From Isoetes taiwanensis (Eukaryota; Streptophyta; Lycopodiopsida; Isoetales; Isoetaceae): a DNA stretch of 64,000 nt. Below, piece after piece: positions 47,329 to 56,336 of the stretch (position 1 is its first letter; each line of letters begins with the position of its first letter). The notes beneath the pieces were generated by a model that was not told the origin of the DNA, searched no databases, and saw nothing but the letters and a program-made list of their open reading frames with translations. Location of the stretch: contig JAJEKV010000084.1 of assembly GCA_021234155.1 (NCBI GenBank), positions 124,001 to 188,000 of the forward strand, in the 5' to 3' direction. The position numbers were made by a program, and so were the translations under genes.

Positions 47329-48618
47329 CTACACCACTATCGACATGTCTGCGTCGATTTCTTCGGAGATGATCTTGCCATCCCATTGCTCTATGAATTC
47401 CGGGTACTGCCTTATGAGGTCCTGCTTAAGTACCCACGTCGCATCTTCCACTGGCAAGTGTTTCCACTTGACCAAGTATTGGAGAAATTCCGATCTCCTT
47501 GTCTTCTTGATTGCTTTATCAAGGATCAAGTCTGGGACTATCTCTAGCTGCTCTTCTATCATTTCCAACAAGATTAGTGTGTCCAAGACTTCTTCTGGGT
47601 TTGGAGTATTCTTCTTCAACAGACTCACGTGGAAGACCTTATGAATTTTCAGGTGTGCTGGCAGGTCCAACTTATAGGATTGATTACCTACTCTCTTGTC
47701 TATTCTGAAGGGACCCGCCCACCTTGGAGCAAGCTTCTTGCAATTTCCGATGCGGAGCTTTGCCTGCTTTACCTTGATCTTGAGCCAAACATTGTCACCA
47801 ACTTCAAACTCTCTGACTGTTCGGTGCTTGTCGGCGATGCTCTTTTGTCGACTCCTTGCTGCGAGAAGATATCCTCGAACCTCTTCCACCAGCTGCTGCA
47901 TGTCGGCCAACATTTGCTGCGAAACCTCTACTTTTGACACTGGATTGTGCCAAATGTCTGGAGTTAGGCATTGGTAGCCGTAGTTGATCATGAACGGCGA
48001 CGTTTGGGATGATTCCTGCTTGGTGCTATTATAAGCGAACTCCATCAAGTGAATAAACTCTTCCCACATACTCTGCTTGTTCCAGACATAGTTTCGTAGC
48101 GTGTCTTCTAAAATTCTGTTGGTCCGTTCCGTTTGCCCATCAGTCTGAGGATGATAGGCCGTGCTCATTGACAGCTTCGTCTGAATTGTCGTCTGAACTG
48201 TCCTTGGAAGCCCTGTTATGAAGTCCATGCTGATGACCTCCCACTTAGCGTTTGGCACCGCTAATGGTTCCAATGCTCCGGGAATTCGAAGCTGCTCTGC
48301 CTTTGTTTGTTGACACAACTGGCACTCCTTGATGTAGCGAGCTATCTGCTTCTTCATGCCTGGCCAGTAATAACTGCTTTGAATTTTGAAGTATGTCTTC
48401 ATGAATCCCGCATGGCCAGCTATTGGGCTGTTGTGGGTGTCGTGAAGAATCAACTTCCTCACTCCTGATGACTCCGGCACGCACAACGTATTCTTGTAGT
48501 ATAAGAGGTTACCTTCCTTCTTGAAATTCTTGAAGGTCTCCCTCTCCTTGTCTATTCTTGCTTCTTTGCACAAACTCGCCCACACTTCCTTGAAATCTGC
48601 ATCTGCAGCAAGGTTTCT
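47329..48618 (-). pseudogene. Integrase with chromodomain, element B (core deletion)
   Basis: A 418-codon frame from 48585. It has the zinc-binding HHCC region (H51, H58, C88, C91), then the core start WEVISMDF with the first catalytic Asp (D121). The sequence passes directly to STAYHPQTDGQTERTNR with the catalytic Glu (E153). About 60 residues, including the second catalytic Asp and the VVVDKLSKMAH segment kept in element A, are missing, so strand transfer should be lost. A GPFRI...YKLDLP module and a C-terminal chromodomain (YLVKWKHLPVEDATW, about residues 363-377) follow. The first Trp of the methyl-lysine cage is present, but the usual second aromatic (F in KWKGF) is Leu, as in group II chromodomains. 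The frame upstream is shifted from RNase H. Confidence 0.85.
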
Positions 48619-49125
48619 TCAATCTTCCTTCCGAAATCGCTGGTGAGCGTGGAGATTGCATTGCAATGGACTCTTGTTGTCAGGGGGTGCCTTGAAAGTG
48701 CATCTGCTACCACATTGGAGTTTCCCCGGCTTATAGACTATGTCGAAGTCGTATTCTTCGAGGAATTCCATCCACCTTCTTCGCCTCAGGTTGAGGTGTG
48801 GTTGCGTGAACACGTATTGGAGACCCTGATGATCTGAGTCAAGTTGGAACTTCCTTCCCAACAGGTAGTGCCTCCAAATCCTTAATGCCCTGACAACTGC
48901 AAGCAATTCTTGATCATGAGTCGGGTAGCGTGTTTCGGCGTCGTTCATTTTCCGCGAATCATATGCTACAACTCGCTCTTCTTGCATCAATACTGTGCCT
49001 GTAGCAATTTTACTTGCATCCGTTGCTACAAGCTTGTCCTTCTCGGGGTCTGGCAAGGTTAGGACGGGTGCGGTTGTCAAAGATTCCTTCAACAAGTCGA
49101 ATCCCGCTTGGGCTTTCTTCTGTCA
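48619..49125 (-). pseudogene. RNase H, element B
   Basis: The segment continues the reverse transcriptase frame after an in-frame TGA at 49125-49123, where other copies suggest Trp. It contains LLKESLTTAPVLTLPDP, then VATDASKIATGTVLMQ with the first catalytic Asp, RYPTHDQELLAVV with Glu, and LDSDHQGLQYV with Asp. YDFDIVYKPGKL follows, then a one-base shift near 48715 replaces the expected NVVADALSR. RNase H removes the RNA strand during reverse transcription. Confidence 0.85.
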
Positions 49126-50154
49126 GTGCTCTGCCCAATCTTTCACCTTTTCTGCCCTTGTCAGATCTGTTAGCGAGGCTGCTATCTTTGCAAAGTTCTT
49201 CACGAACTTCCTATAGTACCCTGCTAGGCCGAGAAAGCTTCTGACCTCATGGATGTTCTTTGGCGCCGGCCATTGTATTACTGCTTCGATCTTGGCAGGA
49301 TCTGTTGAAATTCCCTCTGCTGAGATTACGTGCCCCAGGTAGTCTACTCTCTCCGTTGCGAAGTGACACTTTGACAACTTCGCGTACAACTGGTGCCTTC
49401 TGAGCTTCTCCAGCACTTTTCTAAGGTGTTGTACATGTTCTTCTAGGGATTTACTGTATACTAGAATATCGTCAAAGAATACTATGACGAATGCGTCTAG
49501 GAACTCCCTAAAGATGTCGTTCATGAGTCTCATGAACGTTGCTAGGGCATTTGACAATCTAAACGGCATCACGGTGAATTCATGCCCATATTGGGTTCTG
49601 AATGCAGTCTTGTGGACGTCCTCTTCCTTGATCCTGATCTGATGGTAGCCCGACCTCAGGTCTATCTTGGAGAATACCTTTGCACCTTGGAGTTGATCCA
49701 TCAGGTCGTCCGATCTTGGGAGCGCATACTTGTTCTTGATGGTGTGCTTGTTTAGCTGCCTGTAGTCTATGCACATCCTCAAGCTACCATCCTTCTTCTT
49801 CACAAAGAGGATGGGTGCCCCAAATGGCGAGACACTGGGTTTGATGAAGCCTAGGTCGAGCAACTCCTGCAATTGCTTCTTCAACTCGATTAGCTCTTGC
49901 GTCGTCATCCTGTACGGCGCTTTGCTTGTTGGTTTTGTCCCTGGTTCGAGTGCTATTTCACACTCGACTCCCCTGTAAGGAGGAAGCTTCTTGATCTCGT
50001 CTGGAAAGAGATCATGGAACTCCTTTACCAACTTAGCTATCTGTTTTGGTAGCTTGTTGAGTACCTTATCTTCTTCACTTTCTCCTAACTCAGGCTCTTC
50101 CATCTGTAGCTTGAAGATATAGGCTATCTGCTCGTTCCTTATGCACTTGAACAC
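49123..50154 (-). CDS. Reverse transcriptase, element B
   Basis: A frame of 343 codons. It shows [40 protein letters not shown], the catalytic [11 protein letters not shown] (D165), [11 protein letters not shown] (usually PFGL.NAPATF) and FFDDILVYS (D228, D229) in place of the usual F.DDI. The GHVIS and [11 protein letters not shown] connection motifs follow. It ends in a TGA that precedes RNase H in the same frame. The link to protease is a frame change at about 50150; element A also changes frame there but in the other sense, so it is likely mutation rather than a conserved programmed shift. Ty3/gypsy order (RT-RH before integrase) is confirmed. Confidence 0.9.
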   Translation of the reverse strand: MFKCIRNEQIAYIFKLQMEEPELGESEEDKVLNKLPKQIAKLVKEFHDLFPDEIKKLPPYRGVECEIALEPGTKPTSKAPYRMTTQELIELKKQLQELLDLGFIKPSVSPFGAPILFVKKKDGSLRMCIDYRQLNKHTIKNKYALPRSDDLMDQLQGAKVFSKIDLRSGYHQIRIKEEDVHKTAFRTQYGHEFTVMPFRLSNALATFMRLMNDIFREFLDAFVIVFFDDILVYSKSLEEHVQHLRKVLEKLRRHQLYAKLSKCHFATERVDYLGHVISAEGISTDPAKIEAVIQWPAPKNIHEVRSFLGLAGYYRKFVKNFAKIAASLTDLTRAEKVKDWAEH

Positions 50155-51022
50155 AGGCGCTTACTAGACATACATTGCATGATAGGCACGACTTCTTTAC
50201 CTGTAATTTCTATGATTTTGCCATTGGGCGCCGTGAGGGTCACCTTCCGCTTCCCACAATCAATGATGGCTCCTGCTGGGCCGAGGTACTCCATGCCGAT
50301 AATTAAATCGTACTTGCCAATGTTCATCACCTCGGCTCCTATGGGGATGTTGATTCCTGACAAGTCGATGTCGAAGTTTATCCTCTTGCTGGCCGTGTGC
50401 CTTACTCCCCCGTTTGCTAACACCACGGGTCTCGGCTTTGACTTCAGCGGTTTCAGCTTCAGCATGTCAACCATCTTTGGGGATGCAAAATTGTGGCTAC
50501 TTCCCGAGTCTATCAGGATTATGAATGACTTGTCCTTGGCCTTCCCTACTGTGGATATTACCTGATACTGCTTCTCTGCTTGTTCTGTATCTATAGCGGC
50601 AAAGATGTGGCACTCACCCTGTATGAAGTCGCGAGCTTCCTCGCCGTCGTTGTCAGAGGGAGTCTCCCATCCGCCCATTTCTGCTAGAGCCGCATTCATG
50701 ACAAATGGGCAGTTCGCTGTCCTGTGGCCCGGTTGGAAGCACCTGAAGCAGAGTTGCTTCTCGATGCACTCCTTCCTCTTTTCTTTAGGTATTGCCTGCA
50801 AAAAGGACCGTACCGCCTTCGAATAGTTCGATCCTTCTTGCCGCGATTTATCCTTGAAGGATACCTGCTTCCTTTCTTGCTGCTTCCCATAGTTGCCACT
50901 GTATAGGGCCTTTGCTGGTCCCGGACTAGTTGCTCTAGGGCTGTAGCTGCCCGATGCTTGGCCCTTGTCCTTGTAGTATTGCTGTTTCAGCCCACTGTTT
51001 GGAGGTCCAGATCCTTGCAGGC
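50139..51022 (-). CDS. Gag nucleocapsid and aspartic protease, element B
   Basis: Open in one frame from about 51022, overlapping the gag stop. A basic linker ([18 protein letters not shown]) leads to a CCHC zinc knuckle [14 protein letters not shown] (about 50750-50708), then a linker, then the protease with [15 protein letters not shown] (Asp-Ser-Gly near 50508) and IGMEYLG. It ends at 50139. The frame differs from upstream gag, the change lying near 51010-51030. It would bind genomic RNA and cleave the polyprotein. Confidence 0.85.
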
Positions 51023-51970
51023 TGACGGGCTTTGATTCTGCCTCTGAGACTGTTCAGGGTTGATTGCCCTCACCAGCTTCCTTATTTCGTCATTCAGCCC
51101 TTCAATGTATCCTTCGACTGCATGCCGTTCACTTAGCTTTGGCACATACAGCCTCAGCCTCATGAATTCTTCCGTGTATTTTTGCAGGGACTTATTTCCC
51201 TGCTCCAGCCTGTAGAACTGTTGCATCATATGGCATTTGTGCTCTCTTGGCACATAGTGTCGCTTGAATGCCTTGGAGAACTTTCGAAACCTGCAGCTGT
51301 CTCGGCTTAGCTTGTGCGACTTGGCATATCCCTTCCACCATATGCGCGCTGCCCCCTTGAGGTTGGCTGTGGCCACCTTACCCTTGTCCTTGTCCTTCAT
51401 TCCATAGGCATTGCCGTACTCGTTCATCTCATCGAGCCAGGCCTCTGCTTCCATGCCTGACCTGTTGTCGCCCGAGAACTGTTCGAGCTTTCTTGCCTTC
51501 CACACATTGCTGAGTGCGGAGTCTATCTTCTTTTGATAATCTGAGGCCCCTGCTGTCCTGAGCCTGCCCTCTCTGCGGTCATGCACTTCTTCCTCGGAGT
51601 CAGAGTCCGATTTTGAGCTAGTGTCGGAGGTGTCTGTGCTAGGAGACCTCCTTCTCTTGCTCCTCTTCTTATCTTTCCCCGACTTTCGAGGTGTTGCTTG
51701 CGGCCCTTGAGCGTTGTTATCCGGTCCGACTGATGCTTGTGCCGCCAGTAGGGCTTTTATTTGCTGAAGTTCCGACTTCATTTGCGACATTTCTTCTTCT
51801 GGGGTTAGAGGGCCGTATTCCTCGAACAGGTTCCTTGCAATGGGTTGCCTGTCCGGGGTCTCTTCATCTCTGTTGGCTCTCCTGTCTTGCTCGACTGTTC
51901 TTTGATCCCTAGCTGCATATACAGTTGACCATAGCCTTACGGTTAGATTTATTTGCTTTATTGCATTCAT
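50987..51970 (-). CDS. Gag (capsid) of element B
   Basis: A 327-codon frame starting MNAIKQINLTV. The N-terminal half is charged, with a coiled-coil-like stretch (EEEMSQMKSELQQIKALLAAQ, about 78-98) and a Lys/Arg then Ser/Asp-rich spacer (about 115-150). The C-terminal half is the retrotransposon gag domain: KLEQFSGDN...EAEAWLDEMN, AANLKGAARIWW-like spacing, FKRHYVPREHKCHMMQQFYR, LEQGNKSLQKYTEEFMRL. It forms the particle shell. The upstream gap (51971-52089) is AT-rich. Confidence 0.85.
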   Translation of the reverse strand: MNAIKQINLTVRLWSTVYAARDQRTVEQDRRANRDEETPDRQPIARNLFEEYGPLTPEEEMSQMKSELQQIKALLAAQASVGPDNNAQGPQATPRKSGKDKKRSKRRRSPSTDTSDTSSKSDSDSEEEVHDRREGRLRTAGASDYQKKIDSALSNVWKARKLEQFSGDNRSGMEAEAWLDEMNEYGNAYGMKDKDKGKVATANLKGAARIWWKGYAKSHKLSRDSCRFRKFSKAFKRHYVPREHKCHMMQQFYRLEQGNKSLQKYTEEFMRLRLYVPKLSERHAVEGYIEGLNDEIRKLVRAINPEQSQRQNQSPSACKDLDLQTVG

Positions 51971-52089
51971 GCATTTGCCGATATAGTTGTGGAACCAAAT
52001 ACATTAACAAAACATTTTAAAATTGGCAACAAAATATATTTATCATATATAATATTTTAATTACAATGCTACTGGGATTAAGAATCTAA

Positions 52090-53631
52090 CTATTCTTGAA
52101 ATCGCCGGTAGGATTGATTATCCTCAAGAAACTTCTTAACTTGGGTTGTTCCTACCGAACGTCCCAAGTTCTTGAGGATATTTGTTGATGACCCGCCCTG
52201 CAAGGCTGTCACCAATTCCTCTACCCTGCAGTCGGAAGTGTAGGCCGCGGTTACTGCTAGTCTTCCCTGCCGTCGGTAGGGCACGGCGAAGTCGAAGATG
52301 TCAAGTGCCATCGTTCTCTTGACTAAGATGGCATAGTCGGTGTTTGAAGCCAGCCGAGCATGCCTGCCAAAGTCTGAGAGTGCGATGAGCATGAATACTC
52401 CTTCTTCGCCCATGGGGCTGAATTTGCGGTGTATTACCGCTATTCTCTCGTCCATCAGCAGGGGAAGATAGTATCTTAGCGACCTGTCGTTGTGCGACGT
52501 TGTTGATTCGTCGTCCCCTCGGGCTCCGGCTCTATGTCTCCCTGCATACTCATCGACGTCGATTTCTGTGATTTCTCCATAGTCTCTGACTATCGATGTG
52601 ATTCGCCGCAGGTCGATCTCGCCTCTTCTCTGAACACCTGCGGGGGTTGTTGTCGAAGAACTTGGCATCAGAATGTTCGTGCTCTTGCCACGGATCCTCA
52701 TCCATTCTTGGATGGCATAAAACTCTTCTTCAGATGGCAGCTCCCGAGCTTCCATCATTTGGCGGATGCTGCTATACGCCTGAATGTCCGAAGTTGACTC
52801 TCCGGTGTAGGTGTCGGCTTCTCTGACCTGGATCGGGAAGTCGGAAGCCTCCCAGTCGATGAAGTCATCCAGATCTTGCTGTTGCCGTAGAAGATACAAC
52901 AACTCGTCGAGTCGGTACTCCTTGTTCCTGCATTCGGGGAGGTTCAGGATGTCACTAAGGAGCAAGTACTCCTGGCCGTCGATGATGATGGGGGCTAGGC
53001 TGGTGATACCTAGCCCGAGCGGGGGAGCGATTCTGAGGGTCCGCTGGTCCTGTTCGAAAATTGGCATCACCTGTTCCGCTAACTGCCGCTCTTCTTCGGG
53101 GTCGAGCTCGACGTAGTCTTCATCGTCTGAGTCGACCGGTTCCTCCTCTGCTCTTCCTTCTTGTTCCGCTTGGTACTGCAGTAAGAGCTGATCATGTGCT
53201 GAAGAGGCCAAGGGATCTATATCCATGGGAGGGATAGAGGTTTCCCTAATGGGGTTCTGGGCCCGGTGAGAAAGGAAAATGGCTAGGACAGCGGTGTATG
53301 AAAAATACTTGTTTCTATTAGCTGTCAAGACCATGTAGTCTGGTAATCTAGCAGCTTTATTGGTCAGATATTTGGCGATGTTGGGGACATCACCTAAGGC
53401 TGCTTGGAGGGATTGCCTGGGGACAAAGTATCCTGTGCATGGGGGAAGCTGTACTAGGGACGGTCCTACCCTAGCTTGGAATTCAGACATGACCTCCATG
53501 TAAGCTGGGGTTGCTTGCAACGTGGCTTGGACATCTAGCTCTTTGCGGAAAACCTGAAAAATTGCATTGATATCGGCTTCAGCTGCATGGGCACTGGCGC
53601 TGTACCATCGCCTGAAGTCAGCAGTTGCCAT
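52090..53631 (-). CDS. Accessory ORF of element B, 513 aa, unknown function
   Basis: Uninterrupted frame, ATG at 53631, 114 bp after a TATA box. I recognise no domain. The N-terminal 130 residues look globular (FRRWYSASAHAAEADINAIF, LQATPAYMEVMSEFQ, NKYFSYTAVLAIFLSHRAQN). An acidic linker follows (about 160-190, DSDDEDYVELDPEEERQL), then a middle globular part (about 205-260), a Ser/Thr-rich stretch (about 320-340), and a C-terminal part with YYLPLLMDERIAVIHRKFSP and a final basic/aromatic end. It has no signal peptide, membrane segment or zinc motif. Full length without stops, while the H3-like and pol ORFs are damaged, hints at selection or chance. Element A lacks it through deletion. Confidence 0.8.
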   Translation of the reverse strand: MATADFRRWYSASAHAAEADINAIFQVFRKELDVQATLQATPAYMEVMSEFQARVGPSLVQLPPCTGYFVPRQSLQAALGDVPNIAKYLTNKAARLPDYMVLTANRNKYFSYTAVLAIFLSHRAQNPIRETSIPPMDIDPLASSAHDQLLLQYQAEQEGRAEEEPVDSDDEDYVELDPEEERQLAEQVMPIFEQDQRTLRIAPPLGLGITSLAPIIIDGQEYLLLSDILNLPECRNKEYRLDELLYLLRQQQDLDDFIDWEASDFPIQVREADTYTGESTSDIQAYSSIRQMMEARELPSEEEFYAIQEWMRIRGKSTNILMPSSSTTTPAGVQRRGEIDLRRITSIVRDYGEITEIDVDEYAGRHRAGARGDDESTTSHNDRSLRYYLPLLMDERIAVIHRKFSPMGEEGVFMLIALSDFGRHARLASNTDYAILVKRTMALDIFDFAVPYRRQGRLAVTAAYTSDCRVEELVTALQGGSSTNILKNLGRSVGTTQVKKFLEDNQSYRRFQE

Positions 53632-53744
53632 GGATCTAGAGCGGGTTGGACTAACAAACAGATGCAGAAGCGCCTCAGGGAGCTGGAAGATCGCCTAGAA
53701 GGTCGGGAGCAATTTTGTAGTGTGCTAAGTGAGAAATGAGGGCC

Positions 53745-53752
53745 TATTTATA
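53745..53752 (-). promoter_or_regulatory. TATA box of the 513-residue ORF
   Basis: Minus strand TATAAATA, 114 bp before the ATG at 53631. The context CTATAAATAGGCCCTCATTT is shared with the TATA region of the H3-like ORF. Confidence 0.7.
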
Positions 53753-53945
53753 GACAAAGGAAAAACCCTAATTTTTGGGTAGCTTGAAACAATCTTAGTG
53801 TTGGGCGATTCTTACCTATCTTGGGATCAAAATGAGGATTGGGAAGCTACTTTGAGGTTTTATGCATGAATAGGATGGTCTAATGAACCTGTTGCAACAA
53901 ACTAGAGGTCAATTGGGTGTTGGGTAAAAGAGAAAATGCTAGAAG

Positions 53946-54212
53946 GTCTCACACGATGCGCCTGGGGCTCGACCTAAATTTTAGGTTTGGCTTCTGGCGC
54001 GACGTGTGAGACATTTGGCCTATCGTGGTGAAAACTTGTCCGATTTGGGTGAACTATAGGTCAAATCACGCTAGTCTCATCGAGTTAGGCAAGATTGACT
54101 CCTTACTTGGTCGATTTGGAGGTGTTTTGGTCTAGTTTAGATATGAAGGTCTCACAGATGTGCCAGGGCTCGACCTAAATTTTAGGTTTGGTCTCTGGCG
54201 CGACTGTGAGAC
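53946..54212. repeat. Hairpin pair upstream of the 513-residue ORF
   Basis: Two imperfect palindromes, 53946-54012 and 54149-54212. Each has outer arms GTCTCACA(CG)/(CG)TGTGAGAC, middle arms (T)GCGCC/GGCGC and an inner CCTAAATTTTAGG core. Confidence 0.85.
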
Positions 54213-54356
54213 ATTCTTCACTACTTGCTCTAAATATATCCAATTTAACTGAAACAAAAGCCATTACTCGTTAATTCAACTTAGTTAAGTTCATTTATAC
54301 ACATAATTTACTCAAAAAGATACTTTGTATTAAACAAAATTTTATTATTTACAAAA

Positions 54357-55638
54357 TTAATAAGGCTCTCCTTTGATATGACTGGCCAAGTGCATATCTT
54401 TCTTCATTAAGGTTACCCTTTTTGCGTGTACCGTGCATGCTGTTGCATCTTCAAAATGCTGCACAAGTTTCAGCTCCGCTGTTTCTTGTAGGGCTAGCAG
54501 CATCTCACCTGTTACCCTCATTTCGGTGCTATATTCTTGGACAACTTCTTTTACTAGCCTGGCGAAGGGAGCACGGGGGATAAGGAAGCCGAAACTCCTC
54601 TGGAAGTGCCGGACCTCCCTTATTGCTCGATTCAGCTTTGACTGGGCTTTCCTCTTCGGCGGCTTCTTTGGAAGTTTGGGCTTCTCTGGCAGCGGCTTTA
54701 GGGTCTGCTTCTTCGATGGCCGTCCACCTTCGACAATTCTGACCCTATTCTCCTGGTAATAGGCGTTGTAGGCTTCCCACTTCTTCATAAACGCATTGTG
54801 TTCCTTGAGCTTCCTCTGGTAGACCCTGATAGGGTCTATCACGTATGATTCCCGGGCAGGTCGCGGCGCTTTGTTTCTATCCCAAGTCGGGTAAGGCGGG
54901 GGCCCCTGCACCTGCTGTGGCTGCTCTTGGTCTTGAGCTCCCTGCTCGTCACCTGGGGGCTTGGAAGAACTTCCTTCTTGATGATGGGCCGTTGTAATCC
55001 TCATCCTCCGAGTCATCCGAGGATGATGGGGGCTGGTCTGCTGGCCGCTCTTGAATGACAACCTTTGCCAAAGGAGTCTTCTTTAGTCTTCTCTTGGGCT
55101 GCTCGACGCCTTTGCCCTTGAGCTTCTCCTTCAATTCGGCCTTCTTTGCTTCTTTTTCCTCCCTCTTCCTCTTCTTCTCCGCCTTTTTCTTCGCTCGGCG
55201 CCGCTCTTTTGCTTCATGCATCCGGATCCATGCCTTGAGGTGCTCCTCCTCAGTCGGCTCGGGGTTTGGGTCCCTCTGCTCTTCATGTACTTTGGCGTCT
55301 CGCTCCTGCTCCACCTTTTGTTGTTTCTCCCTCTCCATCTACTCGAGGACTCTCTGGATTTGGTCGTCTCCTTCTTCCTCGAGCACTTCAGTTGCGGCAT
55401 CTGAGTGCACCTCCTCTTCGTCCCCCTACTGGTTTACCTCCTGGTCGATGATGTTGGCGGGGCCATCCTGATCTCCTTGCTGTGATCCTTCTGCTTGGTG
55501 CTCCTCTGACTCTGTCCCGCTACTCGACAAAGGTTGGTCTCCTCCGGCAAGAAAACGCTCCTGAAGCATTCGCTGGAGTAGGGCGCTGGCAGTTCCGTCT
55601 CCTCGAGGGACCCTAGCAGTTTGCTTGGTTCTCGCCAT
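54357..55638 (-). pseudogene. Histone H3-like fusion protein of element B
   Basis: The ORF starts (ATG at 55638) with MARTKQTARVPRGDG: residues 2-9 equal the H3 tail through R8, with Val instead of K9. The same frame continues through two TAG codons (55428-55426 and about 55341-55339; CAG to TAG is likely), a Lys/Glu/Arg-rich helix-like region (55338-55100) and an acidic DDSEDED patch. A one-base frame change near 54960-54990 leads into the second frame (to 54357): a proline/basic linker with SYVIDPIRVYQRK, then an H3 histone fold at about 54640-54360 (AIREVRHFQRSFGFLIPRAP, FARLVKEVVQEYSTEM, LALQETAELKLVQHFED, HAKRVTLMKKDMHLASHIKG). The fold aligns to H3 from alpha-N to alpha-3 without gaps; loop 1 has canonical length, unlike CENH3. 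The whole is about 420 residues against 135 for H3. It could join nucleosomes or mimic the tail; this copy is broken. Confidence 0.9.
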
Positions 55639-55740
55639 GACTTACGGCTCGTCGATCGGAGGTTGGGCACCCAAAAATCGCCTCAGAGAGGGGGAGCAAC
55701 TTTCTAAACAGGAAACCTACAAATGAGGGGGGCCTAGATC

Positions 55741-55748
55741 TATTTATA
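55741..55748 (-). promoter_or_regulatory. TATA box of the H3-like ORF
   Basis: Minus strand GCTATAAATAG, 103 bp upstream of the ATG at 55638. It is followed by GGCCCCCCTCATTTG, similar to the second accessory promoter at 53745. Confidence 0.72.
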
Positions 55749-55849
55749 GCTTGGACAATTTTAGGTCAAAATTTAAGTTGCTCTTTTTAATGTGCCAAGG
55801 CCCCTATTGACTTAAAACATGTACTTATTTCAGAGTTTTCTAAGTACTG

Positions 55850-56130
55850 GTCTCACACGATGCGCTGGAGGCCCGAGCTAATAATTAGATCAAGCTTCTG
55901 GCGCGACGTGTGAGACATTTGTGCATTTTTGACTAAATTATGTAACTTCTAGGCATATTCCTAGGGATGTAATATACAAATCTAGCTAATTCTTACCTTA
56001 AAACTCGATCTAGCATGCTATCTTATTAAAATTCATCAAGTATTAAGGTGATTTTGACCTAATGTCTCACACGATGCACCCAGGGCTCGACCTAAATTTT
56101 AGGTTTGTGCTCTGGCGCGACGTGTGAGAC
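55850..56130. repeat. Hairpin pair upstream of the H3-like ORF
   Basis: Palindromes at 55850-55916 and 56064-56130, same design as the pair at 53946-54212 (GTCTCACACG...CGTGTGAGAC). The second keeps the CCTAAATTTTAGG core. The outer arms contain TGTCTC/GAGACA words, the sequence of the auxin response element; that role is unproven. Confidence 0.85.
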
Positions 56131-56321
56131 ATTCTTACCTTTAGAAAGATTTGGCTGAAGTTTTTAGTCTTTTTATGTTCCAATTTGCCTAACTGTTACT
56201 AGCTTAGCATATACTACAAAAAATGAGAAAAAAGTTTCCCATTTTTTCGAGGTTTAAGGATCCTATCAAGTTAGTACTACTGGGAGCATGGCCAGTGCTT
56301 TGCTCTTGGTCTCCAAGAATA

Positions 56322-56335
56322 TTGCTTTGATACCA
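56322..56335 (-). promoter_or_regulatory. Primer binding site of element B
   Basis: Minus strand TGGTATCAAAGCAA begins one base after the 5' LTR. It matches the plant initiator-Met tRNA 3' end (TGGTATCAGAGC) with one mismatch. Confidence 0.8.
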
Positions 56336-56336
56336 C

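Noticed and set aside
47345-47977. Plus-strand ORFs antisense to integrase (likewise 49014-49216, 50179-50826, 52534-53116, 55055-55471)
   Set aside because: They mirror the GC-rich codon structure of the true minus-strand genes and have no domain of their own.
50139-50160. Conserved programmed frameshift between protease and reverse transcriptase
   Set aside because: Elements A and B change frame in opposite senses at this point, so random indels are more likely.
54357-55638. Possibility that this is an ordinary host H3 or CENH3 gene into which LTRs happened to land
   Set aside because: Both ORF ends lie inside one LTR pair with a matching target duplication, a second element has the same tail ORF and promoter, and loop 1 is not of CENH3 type.
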